From contig CM062819.1 of assembly GCA_031772625.1 (NCBI GenBank), forward strand, positions 826,768,503 through 826,832,502: a stretch of 64,000 nucleotides of DNA, given 5' to 3'. Each line of letters opens with the position of its first letter. Within the stretch, counting starts at the first letter, position 1. The translations under genes and the position numbers were made by a program. Of the stretch, positions 33,588-46,399 are shown piece after piece. The notes below the pieces were generated by a model. The model was not told where the DNA came from, searched no databases, and saw only the letters and a list, made by a program, of their open reading frames with translations. This DNA is from Pinus tabuliformis. Taxonomy: Eukaryota > Streptophyta > Pinopsida > Pinales > Pinaceae.

Positions 33588-35342
33588 ATGGCAACAACTC
33601 CGGAGTCTACCGGTCAAGGAATTCCTTTCGATGGAAATCCTAGTCCTTTTCCTCCTTTCAGAAATATTAGTTCTCCTTATATGGTTACATTGTCCCTTCT
33701 AGGACTTACCATGGCTTTTTAGTATGGTTGTTCTCAACCTCCTTGGCCCTGCAAATGAATATTCCTACAACTAGACAAAATCAACCTCTTATTGATCCTA
33801 AAGTTGACCCTTTACCTTCTTCGTTAATTGTTTCTTCCTCCCCTTCTTCCTCTTTTCCTGGTGAAAGTATTGAAACTAGTAACCAGGTGGGTAAGAATAA
33901 GAATAAAGGGGAGAAGAAGAAGAAGAAGAAAATTCAGCAAGGGGGCAACCAAGAAACCATTGCTTCGAATGCAACTTTTGATGAGAAACCATCCGATAAG
34001 CCTCACAAACTTCGATATCCTTGTAAAATTTATACGGGAGACCATATTCTTTGAAATTGTTATGTTGTTCCTCAGATCTTAGAAGAATGGTCTTCTCGTT
34101 CACATCATCCTATGTCACCAACTTCTAGAAATCATGTTGGTGACACACCATCAACTAGTGGTAGTAAAGTTCATGGAAAGAAGGGTAAAGTTAAGTTTCC
34201 CTATAGGTTATGTGAAGGGAATCACCCCATTCACCTTTGTACCTATCTGGATGAAGCCCAAAAAGTGTTGGATAATCGTCCTTCTTCTTCGCAGTGACTT
34301 CCATTTGGTTATAGGAGACTCTCCCTTAATCCTTCACTAGTTGATGAACTGACTGATCCAAATCAACCGTCGGTCAAACCCACTCTCTCTGAATGTGAAT
34401 CCCATGAGTCTATACCTGACCAATCAAAGGTCGAGGAAATAGCTGACCCGATTTCACCTTCAGTTAATCGTACCTTTGCTATAGAGAGTGAGTATGATAC
34501 CACTCAAGTTCTTTTTGTTTCTTCAGATTCCAATGAGGTTGGAGGCAACCCTCATGTTCCATCAAGACAGGAGGAAAATCCTCCCATTATCGTAACTCAA
34601 GGGGGTAATTCTTATGTTCTTACGGTACCCCCTCCAAGTAGTCTAGTCACTTCCTTTCATTGGAATCGACTGGAAGGATGTCGTCTTCCTTCTTATGTGC
34701 CTTTCCAGATCATAGTACATGTTTATAATATGATTGTGTCTTGCACTATTATAGATCAAGGTGCATTTATGACTATCCCTTCCTCCACTACTTGGCAGGC
34801 ACTTGGTTTGCCGCTACTTGTGCCTGTTACCTAGTATCTATTGGCTTTTAACAAAGGAACCAGTCAACCATTAGCGATCCTTCCTTAGTTTGCCTATTAC
34901 TTTGGGAGGAAAATTTGTTTATCTCAATGTGATGGTAGTCACAGGCCCTTTATATTACAATTTAATTGTTGGGCATGACTATGTTTATGACATGGGAGCT
35001 ATTGTTTCAACACTCTTTCAAGTGATGTGTTTCCCACATGAAGGCAGAATTGTTACCGTTGACCAACTTTCATTTCCTGGTCCAAATATGACTTCTAGTC
35101 AACCATTTTCCCTAAATGGTCCTTTTGTTCCAATGGTATCTTCCCCGTCATGGGTCAATTATGTGGCAACCCATTCCATGCCTAAATCAACTAACGATCA
35201 ATTCGGTGATGTTGGGAATTATGTACTGGGGGCATTGGAACTAGATCTCTCTAATGGATTCCTTGCTATGTATCCCTTACAGAGCATTGTTCTCCCATCT
35301 GATGAGAACCTCTTGGAAGTCATGAACTCTTATGGGTCATGA
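33588..35342 (+). pseudogene. gypsy-3 gag N-terminus, zinc-knuckle region and protease
   Basis: ATG at 33588 begins MATTPESTGQGIPFDGNP. After a frameshift a Lys-rich linker (33890-33950) leads to two degraded knuckles, YPCKIYTGDHIL and FPYRLCEGNHPIHLC. The capsid core seen in gypsy-2 is absent. The aspartic protease has its active site altered to IIDQGAF (34751) and continues as SSTTWQALGLP. In a shifted frame PITLGGKFVYLNVMVVTGPL and LIVGHDYVYDMGA follow. The frame ends at LLEVMNSYGS, the position that in gypsy-2 leads into the RT linker. Confidence 0.78.
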
Positions 35343-35353
35343 TCAATAAATAA

Positions 35354-35620
35354 TGAGCATAGTTCCTTGACTTGTGTCAAGCTCGTTAAAAAATGAAACA
35401 AGGAATATGAGCTTCCTTGTCTTGTGTCAAGCTTGTTAAAAAATGAAACAAGGAATATGAGGATAGTTATTTTATTGTGTCAACCTCATTAAAAAATGAA
35501 ACAGGTCCAAGAGCATAAGTCCTTGTCTCGTGTCAAGCTCGTTAAAAAATGAAAAAAGGAATCTAAGCAGAGTTCCTTGTCTTGTGTCAAGCTCATTAAG
35601 AAATGAAACAAGGTCCCCTG
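35354..35620 (+). repeat. Five tandem units of 50-54 bp in gypsy-3
   Basis: Units share 'ccttgtcttgtgtcaagctcgttaaaaaatgaaacaagg'; the GTGTCAA word recurs at 35374, 35424, 35477, 35530 and 35584. Looser relatives ('gcatagtt...caagcttgtgtaaa') continue at 35810-35955. Confidence 0.85.
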
Positions 35621-36927
35621 GAGCAAAGTTCCAATTCGACAATTTGATTAGATCTCGTAAAATCCTAGTCGAGTCTTTCACTTGATTTCGTAAATGAACC
35701 TTCATTCCATCCCCCTGATAGCCATGAGTAGTCTACTTAGGTGAATGTAATGAAGCTTGAGGGGCACGCACCTAGAATCGAGTCATCATGCTGGTGGCAT
35801 GTAAATCAATTTCAAGCATAGTTTTTTCTTGTTTCAAGCTTGTGTAAAATCGAAACTGAATCGAAGCATAGTTTTTCATTTCAAGCTTGTCTAAACATGA
35901 AGCTGAAACCAAGCATAGTTCCCTATGGTTCAAGCTTGTGTAAAAATGAACCCATCTCCATTTTAACCCTTGTGATTTCCATTCTATCAGCCTCTTCTAT
36001 CAGATGAGCCTTAGTTTTTTTCCTTCCATTGTCATTATCTGCTTGGCCAATCATAAGTTTTCACTTGGTTGTTTTACCCTTTTTGAAGAACAATTGCAAT
36101 GAGTGGTTTTATTATCCAGCCTCTTGACCATTTACATGTTTTGAGAAGTTCCACCATTTCCAGAACTAGTTGCTACCCTTTATACCACTCGTTCCTCTAG
36201 GACGAGTCACCTTTAAGCTCTTTTCTGACTCGTAAAAAGTAAAAAGATCGCTAAGTATTTTACTTTCTTGACTCATTAAAAGAAAATAAAAATAGGGGGT
36301 CTCCTTTCAAGCTCTTTTCTGACTCTTTAAACATGCAAACATTTTTGGGCACTTGTCCTTTTCAACTCGTAAATGGAATAGAAATGACATCTACTTAGTA
36401 TAAGTTTAAACCTTTTCCAGACTGAGATAGATTACTTACGAAAAAGGAATACGTTGATCGAACATGGTCAATAGGTTCTCTCTTGTATTATTTTATTCTT
36501 TTTCAGACTTGAGAGACAAATTTATGAAAAAGAACTTGTGGAGTTTTCTTTTTGTCCCTTTTGAAACTCTCTAAACATGAAAGGGATCAAGTTATCATTG
36601 TCGTTAAACTCGTTAAAACATCAAATAACTACAAACTTGTCCATCATGACAAGACTGAGTTTCACCTTCACTATACTTGTTAAAACATCACATAGCAATG
36701 GATTCACCCAAAGGGTGGAATTATACTACAAGAATATGTTATCCTCCTCAAGCTTGTTTACAAAAATAAAGAGGTACTGGTCAACAATGATTGGGGAAAA
36801 TGGGAAAAGGGATAAATCACTTTATGGTAGAGTGTCACTCTTGAACATGACAGTTTCACTTCATCTCAGTGACTATTTGGGTTGGGTTATCTACTTGATG
36901 GTTATCATACCTATGGTCTATCACACC
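35621..36927 (+). other. Repeat-rich 3' region of gypsy-3
   Basis: Non-coding. 36180-36910 aligns with the gypsy-2 3' region at 25430-26100. Ends abruptly at the TGTTAG start of element A. Confidence 0.6.
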
Positions 36928-38775
36928 TGTTAGTTCTAGTCTTCGCAGCCTATCACCAGGGATCAAAATGGGCTCTCACTATGTCTGGTGTTTAGAGATG
37001 TTTTGCACATGAGTTTCAGTGCAAATCATATCCTAAGTATGTTCATCAGAAGAAGCTCGGAAAGAGCTTTCCAATGGTATATTTCACACCCGAAACCGGT
37101 TCCTGGATCAGAAGATATGATCGAAATGAATGATTGATTCTTGGTTATGCATGATGCATGTTTTCTTATAATTTTACATTGTGAAAACTTCCTTCACCTT
37201 TTTCATGGTTTATAGCTGCAAATCCAGTGAACTATGGTCTAATATGTGAGCCATAATGTGTGGAAGCATTAGTTTCAATATTATTGATTTATGAAGGAGG
37301 TGATTGGCATGATTTTTTGGGGATTTGAGGTCATTTGCTGCACACAGGGACAAGTTTACCGCAAAATCATTTTCTGAAGTAATGGACATGAATTTTACAA
37401 AAGTGAAAGAGTTTTTTGTCAATCACATACCAAATAACAAAAACATCCTTTAGTTTATGCACAGGTGTTACTATGTGGGAGATATGTAGTGATATTTGAA
37501 GCCTACATTAAAACAAAACAAATTTTTCATTTGTTTTACTGTTTTAGTCATTGTATTTTGGTGCCATTTTATAACAGATGGAAAGTAATTTTGAGAAACC
37601 CAAGGAGGTTTTTGTCAACCACAAGAAATATAACAAAAAATTCTTCCAATCTATTCACAGGTGTCGTGAATTGGAATATTTGACTAGATCTTAACAACCT
37701 ATTTTTACAATTTAAATATTTAATGATTTCCTGTTTTAGAGATTATTTCGTGGCACCAATTTCGGGAAACTAGAACCTAATTTCCAAACTTTGAGAGAGT
37801 TTTTTTTTTCTCAAAAATAACCTTATCTACAACAACCTCTTTCATTTTTGTAAAATGTGTTATGGTTCAAGAGATACGAGTTCATCTTTGATCCCTGTTT
37901 TAAAAAATTCGGTCCCTATTCTTAGAAGAGAATGCTAAACTTAATGTAACTGTTTCTATCTTTAGGGAGATGGTTGAGCTTGACTCCCTTAGTCCAGGGA
38001 TAAGCTAATTGTATATATTTTATGAATTTCAGAGTGTAAAGGGTTCAAATTTTTCAACAGAGGAAAGCTGCTATTGGACCTGTAAAGCTTAAACCTTTCT
38101 GAATATTATTCTATTGGACCAGTCTCTGCCCTTTAGACTTAGGATCCATCACGGTGTTTAATGTGCAGCATGCTTTTCTTGTAAATTCATTTCCATGATT
38201 TTTTTTATTTTTATTTTTTTATTATTTATTTATTTATTTATTCTCTGCTAATTTCGTTACAACATTCTGTAAGGGAAGTGTTAGGAATCCATCCACGCAC
38301 AATGCTCCTTTCACAATGATTATGTTGTTTAATGTAGTGGTTATATTTTTAGAATCCATCCTCTATTAGATGCTCTGTTGAGTAACCCTGTGCTTCTCTT
38401 TCTTCTAAAGTTGTCACTGTAGATCCATCCCTTGATTGATGCCTGCAGGGCAGCAATATTTTTCCTCTTTTCCTCTTTCATTATAACTTTAATCTGGCTG
38501 AACATTGCGCTTACTTTGCCCCAAATTTTCCAATAGAAACTAGCCTTGATTCCATAGCCCAATGGCCCCTTCTCTTGTTGTTTTTGACCCACAATTTTCA
38601 ACCAAATCCTCGTTCTTCATAGCAAGCCTAAGATTCATTTATTTCAGCCACCCTCAACTAGCAAAGAGAGAGCCCTCTCTGTTCTGGCAGGGCTAGATGC
38701 CGGATTAAAATCTTGCTCTGTGGTTACCTCAAAATTGCCTCTTCTCAGCCTTGAGGTTCATTCTGAGTGTTAACA
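36928..38775 (+). repeat. LTR A, first copy
   Basis: 1848 bp, TGTTAGTTC...GTGTTAACA. Includes an A/T-simple stretch (38198-38245) expanded relative to the second copy and a GAGAGAG/CTCTCT inverted repeat at 38665. Confidence 0.85.
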
Positions 38776-38777
38776 TA

Positions 38778-38796
38778 TTAGCATCATTATCGGGGA
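38778..38796 (+). promoter_or_regulatory. Primer-binding site of element A
   Basis: TTAGCATCATTATCGGGGA. The second copy at 61635 reads TTGGTGTCGTTGTCGAGGA. Together they point to the gypsy consensus TTGGCGTCGTTGTCGGGGA. Confidence 0.72.
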
Positions 38797-39062
38797 CGAG
38801 GTGACGGATCTTCTCCGGGAAATATCGTTCAAGTTGCAGATCTAATTGTTGATGGTGGACAGTAGTCAGACACATATGAAGGCTGAAATCATCTACCTAA
38901 CGACTCCATTGTTCGAAATCCTGAGTTTCAAAGTATTGATGGTGGCTCCACTGGCTAAATGAAGGACTTAGATGTTGTTTCTATTTGTTTAAGGTATTCA
39001 TGTATCGATTTTTCTAATATTATAATTTTCCTAATCAATTATCTAAATATGCATATTTTTTT

Positions 39063-39836
39063 AGCAATGGCCCTAAAGTCAATGGGGAAGATCTAACTTT
39101 GACTCTTGAACATGTAGCAAATTTCAAAAAATTTATAGAATCTCTAAGAGTAAAAAAAGAGGATATTTTTATCAGATTGTTCTATGATTCGTTTCAAGGG
39201 AAACGTAGAAAATAGATAAAAATATTTCCTATCAGATCTGTTAAGTCATTTGCATATTTTTGGCATATCTTTCTTGAAACATGGATGGAGAAAGAGGAAG
39301 AATTTGAAATAGAGGTGGCCTCTATTCAAGGCTTTAGAGAATGGGAAGATATGTGCACAGATGATGAGGTAGATGAGAACTTTGCTTCATCTCTTTCTTC
39401 TTATTTGAAGTCTTTTCAATGTAGCCATGAAGTTAAGCTCAATTTTTTGCAATATTTTTCCATCAAAATTGAAGAAGATCTAACTGAATTAGAGACCCAA
39501 ATACAGTCTCAGGATCTGGAATGTCAAGTCCAATTCTTTGGGGACCTTTTCCAACATAAGGAAGGAAAGGTAATGCTGCCCTTGGATGTTTGCATTAATA
39601 ATTTGTAGCTGGAAGAATATATTGAGGCATTGGGGCAACAAACAAAGTCTAGTTTCTTTGATCCTGTTGCAGCATATATGGAAAAAAATTATAGTTTGAA
39701 TAACAAGCTAGATTTCCTTTTACACAACCACACTCATTTTGTACATGTATGGCTGTCAACATTTACATTTATGTTCTGTTTCAAGCACTGCCAAGCATCA
39801 TCATTGCTACAGTTGCCTGAATGGTTAATTTGGCAT
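39063..39836 (+). pseudogene. Element A gag-like region, interrupted
   Basis: Reads FSNGPKVNGEDLTLTLEHVA, NFKKFIESLRVKKEDIF, RLFYDSFQGKRRK, a TAG where Trp or Gln is expected, then an open frame from 39285 with FREWEDMCTDDE and a Glu-rich helical region to 39606. It matches the capsid core of plant gypsy gags. It is interrupted at 39836 by composite B; the other side is 52247-52294. Confidence 0.68.
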
Positions 39837-40954
39837 TGTTAGTGTCAGTCTTTGCAGCCTTCCTCCAGTGATCAAACATGCTCTTACAAAGTGATTTTAA
39901 GGTGTTAAGGTCAAATTTTGTCATTTCAGTGAGTCTTCAAGCAAAATTTGGTCACTAGCTATTAGGTCTAGGGTTTGCTTTTACTCCTTCCAAAGTTGTC
40001 CAAATGTCGGTCCATGTCGTCATTCAGCTGCGTGTACCATCATTTAGAGAGTTTTCATCATCATGTCAAGTTCCACTGGGTCATTTTACACCTTGTTCAT
40101 GCTTCAGTTGTGCCTAGGTAAAGTTCATTTCCCTCTCCTAGGGTTTTGAAGGCAATTTCTCTTGGATGGTCAAATCATCAGCAAAACTTGTATCCTGATG
40201 TTCATCCACCTTCCCCTATCCTTAATGTACCTTATTAAACATTTCCCATCACTGAGATCCCCCAAATTCCTCATTTTTGAACAAACCCTAGTTTCTTGCT
40301 ACAACTTGGCTATTTTCTAGGCTAGGCTTGTGTTTTTCCTTTTTGGACCTCTTCCCCTCACTCACTTTCTGAGATTCCACTTTCCTTTATTTCCTAACAT
40401 CCCTCCCCACCTAGAAAAATTTCCTCAAGAATTTAGAAGCCCCCTATCCCTTTCATTTCACTTCATTTCGACAAATCCCCTGTTCCACACATTGGGGTAG
40501 GTTTTACTCAAATGATGTTTTTGAGCAAAGAAAGATGAATTTGGAAAAACTGAGAGAGGTTTTTGTCCAAAATAGGCCAAGGAAGAAAAAACTCCTTCAC
40601 GTTTTACACAAGCATCATGTTTTTAGAGAAATGTCAAAAATACAATTGCCTCAGGAGAATTGATGCACCTCTAAAGTGACCTTGGGAAAATCAAGTTTTC
40701 TCCTAGTTTGGCTGGCCAAATGACTTTCTTGATGAGTCAAATGATAACTATACACCAAGATATTTCAAATAAGATATCATGAGCTCAATTTGAAGTTGAG
40801 GAAGGCATTCAAAAGTTTACTGCAACAGCACTCTACCTTGAGGTAGCCTCATTTGGCACATTTTGACCAGTCTTGGGAAATTTGATTTTTGACAGGGCAA
40901 ATGAACTGAAAATTGAAAAATTCCAGTTGAGTTGGAAAGTATACTCAAAGACCT
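39837..40954 (+). repeat. LTR B1, 3' truncated
   Basis: Aligns with the first ~1.1 kb of the other two B LTRs, then jumps directly into gag at about 40955. The junction has a few bases of shared sequence (TTTCA) with the lost region, as expected for an illegitimate deletion that removed ~2.4 kb of LTR plus primer site and leader. Confidence 0.85.
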
Positions 40955-42542
40955 TTCAGAAATGTGGAAGGTAATGATGCTGCTCTTCATCTGGCGAAAT
41001 TTCACATTCATGTGCATAAATTAAAGATCAATTTTCCTGAAGACTGTTTGATGAAAATGTTTATGGCTACTCTGGAAGACGAAACCCAATCTTGGTATGA
41101 AAGTTTGCCACCTGCTTCTATTTATTGTTTAAAATATTTTCATGCAATATTCCTTGAAAGGTATAAAGAATCATATCCATCCTTGGCTATAGTTCAGGAC
41201 TGTTGTAGCCATGTTCATAGTTTTATTGAAAATCTTGAGAAAGTTTAGGTTGATGATAATTTCATGGATGATGAGATCATGGAAGCCCTGTACGAAAATC
41301 CATTTCAGCAGCATAAATATGATCATGAAATTTGTAGCAAGATCAAGATCTTAGTATGGTGGAAGATGAAGGAATTTTGCATCTTGACAGCCAACAGGAA
41401 TTACATGAAATGGATCAGCAGTATGAGGAAAATTTGTACACTCCTTCACTTGAAATTAATGAAGACAATCACTGTTTGAGCAGAAGAGAACAAAAAGTAT
41501 TATTTCCTCTATCTGAAGACGAGATAGATCAACTCTTGAATGGTCATATTCCAGCTCAAGTTAACGCAGATCTACAATGTGCACATGGTCAAGAATGTGA
41601 TGGTGGAACGTTTTCCTCTTCTGAAAAGGATGACAATCCTGTAAGCAACTTTATAGATCAGCAGGTTGAAGATGTTCATATAGCTGAAAGAAATGAAAGA
41701 AAAAGTGTTGTTTCAAATCTGTCCATAGAAGAAAACAACATGCAGGGAAGTCAAGTTTCGAAATCAAAAAGTGATAACGTTAAGTCATCCATTTCAGATC
41801 TTGATTCAAATTGTGATGACCAAGAATACCTTGTGTTGAATCTCACGAAGGAGAACTCTACTGCTGAAAACATATGGAATAAAGAAGATAGAGTTATGAA
41901 TCCAGAACAAAGTCTTCATAAAGAGGTAATCCAGTCGATTCATGAACAACAAGATGAGAATTTTGTTCAAGTAAGTGAAAAAGTTTCCTTAGATGAATTG
42001 TTGGTAGATGATAGAAGTGATAGTGTTGGGTTTCACGAAACATCTGAAATTTCTTTTTTCATGATTGATGAATGTAATGAGAATTTGGCTATCATAGCAT
42101 ATGAAGATGACCTAAAATATATTCAGACTACAGAAGATCGACCATTCAGGATTCCCTTTCAGATTCTTCTTCATATGTCTCATGTTTTGAAATGTTTTTT
42201 GAAGAGGAAATTTTCTCATCTACTTGTTCAGAATTTTTTGAGGATCAAGAACATACTCATATTGAAGTACATTATGAAGGAAAATCAGAAGCAAAGGAGA
42301 AAGACACCTTTCTCTTTCAGCAGGAGGATAAACTTCATATTTTTCAAGATCCTCTAGCAAATCTGTTGCAGTCAGCAGTGAAGGTGATTATTGCAGTGTT
42401 CAGTGATGAAGGCGATCATGTTCAATTATGTTTTTGGATGCCCAGTTACAAGTATCTATTGCTAACCAAAAGATCTAATCAGGAGAATCAATCAAGAAGG
42501 CATCTGCTTGATTGGTTACATTGGCATTTTGATATAGTTTGA
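40955..42542 (+). pseudogene. Family-B gag-like region, copy 1
   Basis: Begins inside the capsid core (RNVEGNDAALHL) and includes LKINFPEDCLMKMFMATLED, PPASIYCLKYFHAIF and HSFIENLEKV. A TAG follows, then a 1-base deletion near 41335, an open 333-codon acidic stretch (41356-42357), another 1-base deletion near 42138, and the last segment to TGA at 42542. At 41309 and 41419 it keeps CAG where copy 2 has TAG. Confidence 0.8.
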
Positions 42543-42829
42543 TGGTATATTGTCTTGTAAGAAACGCAGGTGGTCATGTACTACCACCAAGCTTTAAGTT
42601 TTAAGTTCAGGTCTTAGTCATTTTGAGTTAGTTTGTTAGAGTCAAGTTTTTTCAGTCATTTCAGTTTGCATCGAGTTAGTTTGAGTCAAATTTCTAGTCA
42701 ATAAATTGAGTCATCTTGGTTTGTTGAAATAGTGGACTCCATTGCCCAATGGCTAAGGCATTGATCTGCTCTCCCAAAGATCTGTTGTTCTTGGCACCTC
42801 CAAGGAGCTACCATCCCCATTGGAGCCAA
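42543..42829 (+). other. 3' end of family-B interior, copy 1
   Basis: Non-coding. Ends 'ccaaggagctaccatccccattggagccaa' before the LTR. Element A has a similar stretch before 59824, so this is the conserved 3' end (polypurine tract region, though not a clean purine run). Confidence 0.6.
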
Positions 42830-45800
42830 TGTTAGTGTCAATCTTTCCAACCTTCCTCTAGTGATCAAACATGCTCTTACAAAGTGATTTTAAGGTGTTA
42901 AGGTCAAATTTTGTCATTTTAGTGAGTCTTCAAGCAAAATTTGGTCACTAGGTATTAGGTCTAGGGTTTGCTTTTACTCCTTCCAAAGTTGTCCAAACAT
43001 CGGTCCATGTCATCATTCAGCTGAGTGTACCATCATTTAGAGGGTTTTCATCATCATGTCAAGTTCCACTGGGTCATTTTACACCTTGTTCATGCTTCAG
43101 TTGCGCCTAGGTAAAGTTCATTTCCCTCTCTTAGGGTTTTGAAGGAAATTTCTCTTGGACGGTCAAATCATCAGCAAAATTTGTATCTTGATGTTCATCC
43201 ACCTTCCCCTATCCTTAATGTACCTTATTAAACATTTCCCATCACTGAAATCCCCCAAATTCCCCATTTTCGCAGAAACCCTAGTTTCCTGCTACAACTT
43301 GGCTATTTTCTAGGCTAGGCCTGTGTTTTGCCTTTTTGGACCCCTTCCCCTCACTCAATTTCTGAGATTCCACTTTCCCTTATTTCCTAACATCCCTCCC
43401 CACCTAGAAAAATTTCCTGAAGAATTTAGAAGCCCCCTATCCCCTTCATTTCGCTTCATTTCGACAAATCCCCTGTTCCACACATCGGGGTAGGTTTTAC
43501 TCAAATGATGTTTTTGAGCAAGGAAAAATGAATTTGGAAAGACCGAGAGAGGTTTTTGTCCACAACAGAGCAAGGAAGAAAAAACTCCTTCAATATTTAC
43601 ACAGGTGTCACGTTTTTATAGAAATGTCAAAAATACAATTGCCTCAGAAGAATTGATGCACCTCTGAAGTGACCTTGGGAAAATCAAGTTTTCTCCTAGC
43701 TTGGTTGGCCAAATGACTATCTTGATGAGTCAAATGATAACTAGACACAAAGATATTTCCAATGAGCTATCATGAGCTCAATTTGGAGTTGAGGAATGCA
43801 TTCAAAAGTTGACTGCAACAGCACTCTGCCTTGAGGCAGCCTCATTTGGCACATTTTGATCAGTCTTGGGAAATTTGATTTTTGATAGGGCAAATGAACT
43901 CCAAATTTAAAAATTCTAGTTGGGTTGGAAATTACACTCAAATAAATTTCCAACGAGCTATCCTACACCCAATTTTGACACTAGGAAGGCCTCCAAAAGT
44001 TGCTTGGAAAAAGGCGCGGTGCACTGGGAAGGCGCGGTGCATTGGGCAGTAATTTCCAGTGTAAATTTACACTGGCGCGGCACACTGGGAAGGCGCGGTG
44101 CACTGGGCTAAAAAGCCTGATTTCTCTCAAAAACTCCCTCAAATTTCCAAAATCACTCAACTCTTCTAGTGTGCAAGTAATTTAAGCCCTGTTCCTTGCT
44201 AGTGAAGGAGTTTTTCATGCAATTTATGGTGGTTGTGTAAAAGAAAATTCAAACCCTAATGCCTTGCAATTTGTGCTCACAAACAAGTGCTTAGAGTTTG
44301 TAGTTGGTTTCTTGTTGCCAAATTCCATTCCCTCACTTCCACACTCTTTGTTTCCCACATTCATTTTCTAGGTTCATCCCCATATCCCTAAATTCACTAA
44401 CCCTATATTCCTAAACTTCCATTATCCCAAACCTTAGCTGTTATCCCTAAAGCTCCCTCATTCACCCCTAAGCACCTTTTTCCTATACCTAAGTCACATC
44501 ATTCCCTATCATTCCTATTTCCCCATCTCATTTGTAAAATCCCAAGTTACTCCAACATTCAGTGGTTGTCCTCTCCTCCAAAGTTTGTTAAATCGTCAAA
44601 GGGCAAATTACCACTTGGCAAGACTTCATTGTCACCACTTTCCCATTTTTGCCACAGTCCCTCATTTCCCTTTGGCACACATTTGGAATTGAAACAAGAC
44701 ACCAAGTTCTCATTTCTCATTCTCAACAAACCAAACATACACTTGGCATAGACTTTCAACACCATGGAGGCGGGCATCGATACATTATATGACCAAGACA
44801 GTGACTTTACAACTGAAACTGCATGCACTAGGAGGGCACTAAAACGCCATAAAAGGGAGGATAGAATCCGAATCTTGGCTGAAGCCTCCTTGGCTAAGCA
44901 TGATGCTTGATGGGGCACCTTCAGTCCAAATTTCAAGAAATTTGGAGCAATTTTTGCATTTTGGAAATTTTTTGCACAAAAAACAAGGTTTTTCTCCCTG
45001 TGCGCTGCGCCACCTGGCGTGCGATTTTTCTAGGGAGCTCCAAACTGAAAAAAGTTTATATTTTTGGATTTGGCATGAAAAGTCATGACTGTTGGTGCAT
45101 GTCCAAGAATTTTGGGCAAGTTTTGGGTCCTCAGGAGGTCAAAAACACTCAAACAATGACCTCACTGCCCCTATTTTGACACAGAGGAAGTAGTCTTGGA
45201 GATTGAAGTTTTGGAGGGGCAAATGACATCCAAATTCAGAAGTTCCACTTGAGTTGGAACGTAGACAGGCAAGGCTTTCCAAAAAGCACAATTAGGCTCA
45301 ATTTGGACTTCAATAAGTGCCTCAAAATCAGCTCCAAAGTGTCACGACACATACAGAGTTTGGCGCGGCGAATAGAGGATTTTTGCTCAATTTTTCACCT
45401 TCCAGCTCAGAAATTTGGCCAGTTTGACTAGTTTTTCTTTGGATGTAATTTTTGATATATTTTGATGTAATTGGATAAAAATGATGTAATTTTGGCACTT
45501 ATTTACTTGTTCTAGAGGATTCATTCACTAAAAATTGAAAATTTAATGAATGAATCAGTTTCCTACCTTATAGAGGCAAGTTGTTTTGATTGCCTAGATT
45601 TTAGTGCTTTGTTTAGAATTGATTGAAACAGCTCCTAGAATGATGAGCTCTACCCCTAGAGGCAAGGGAATGGGTTGAGCTAGTCTATATCATGTAATTC
45701 CTAAGTCATTTTCAGGGTTGGACACTTGGGATTGCTTTGGCATATCATTGTACATTCTATCTCTGCATTTTTGGCTAAGGAAAGACCAGGGTTTTGCAAC

Positions 45801-46378
45801 ACTATTTGGGATCCATGTGGCTTTATGTTTTTATGGTGTGATTCTCTAAGTAATTGTAAGTTCATTAGTGTTATGTGTATCATTTTCTTGTCTCTTCTTC
45901 TGAATTTGAACAAATGAGTTATTAAGGTGGAATCCATTAACTGTTATGCTCTTCCTTTGAATTTGTTTAAATTTCCATGTTTTCATTTGTTTAAGGAGAA
46001 TTCTTGAGACTCTCTTGCTCTCCTTAGCTCTTCCCCAGTCTGGTCTATACATTCACTCAATTTAAATCATCATAATGATTGACTTCCTTGCCCCAATCAT
46101 AACTTTGTAGAAACTGTGCCTCATCCCCAAGCCCAATTTGCCTTTCCCTGTTTCCAACACAAAACCCCAAAAAACTCAAATCAAACATTTGTACTTCATA
46201 CCTAGCCTAAAATTAGCTTTTATTTTAGTCATCTCAAGCCCCATCGCTTGTCTTTTGCCGAGATCGACCCGGAGAGAGCCCTCTCTTGTCCTCGTAGGGT
46301 TAGCTACGAGGCTGAGCGTGGTTTGATGTGGACCTAGAACCTTGTCTTTTCAGCCTGAGGCAAATCTAGGCTCTAACA
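42830..46378 (+). repeat. LTR B2, full length
   Basis: 3549 bp, TGTTAGTG...GCTCTAACA. Contains the palindrome and C/G-rich units at 44018-44110 and a GAGAGAG/CTCTC inverted repeat at 46272. Confidence 0.88.
44018..44110 (+). other. 20-bp palindrome flanked by GGCGCGGTGCACTGGG units
   Basis: A perfect palindrome, CCAGTGTAAATTTACACTGG, at 44056-44075. Two 'ggcgcggtgcactggga'-like units flank it on each side. The same palindrome is at 49943-49962 in LTR B3, where several flanking CG pairs have become CA or TG. Confidence 0.85.
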
Positions 46379-46381
46379 TAG

Positions 46382-46399
46382 TGGTGACCATACTAGGGA
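46382..46399 (+). promoter_or_regulatory. Primer-binding site of family B, copy 2
   Basis: TGGTGACCATACTAGGGA three bases after the LTR, close to the gypsy-3 site. Confidence 0.78.

Larger units (their letters stand above)
31241..36927 (+). mobile_element. Second Tat-like gypsy element, RT/integrase deleted (gypsy-3)
   Basis: 5' LTR, primer-binding site, conserved leader, partial gag and protease, then directly the repeat-rich 3' region; element A begins at 36928. It is related to gypsy-2 in leader, linker and 3' region. The pol part between the protease-RT linker and the 3' region is missing. Its 3' LTR must lie beyond the window, on the far side of element A. Confidence 0.8.

Noticed and set aside
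34890-35342. 150-codon ORF as a host gene
   Set aside because: It matches the C-terminal half of a gypsy protease and its linker, in line with the surrounding element.
41356-42357. 333-codon ORF as an independent protein
   Set aside because: It is the C-terminal part of the family-B gag-like frame opened by a 1-base deletion; the aligned copy at 46769-48430 reads it in one frame with the capsid core. Its last ~75 codons are out of frame.
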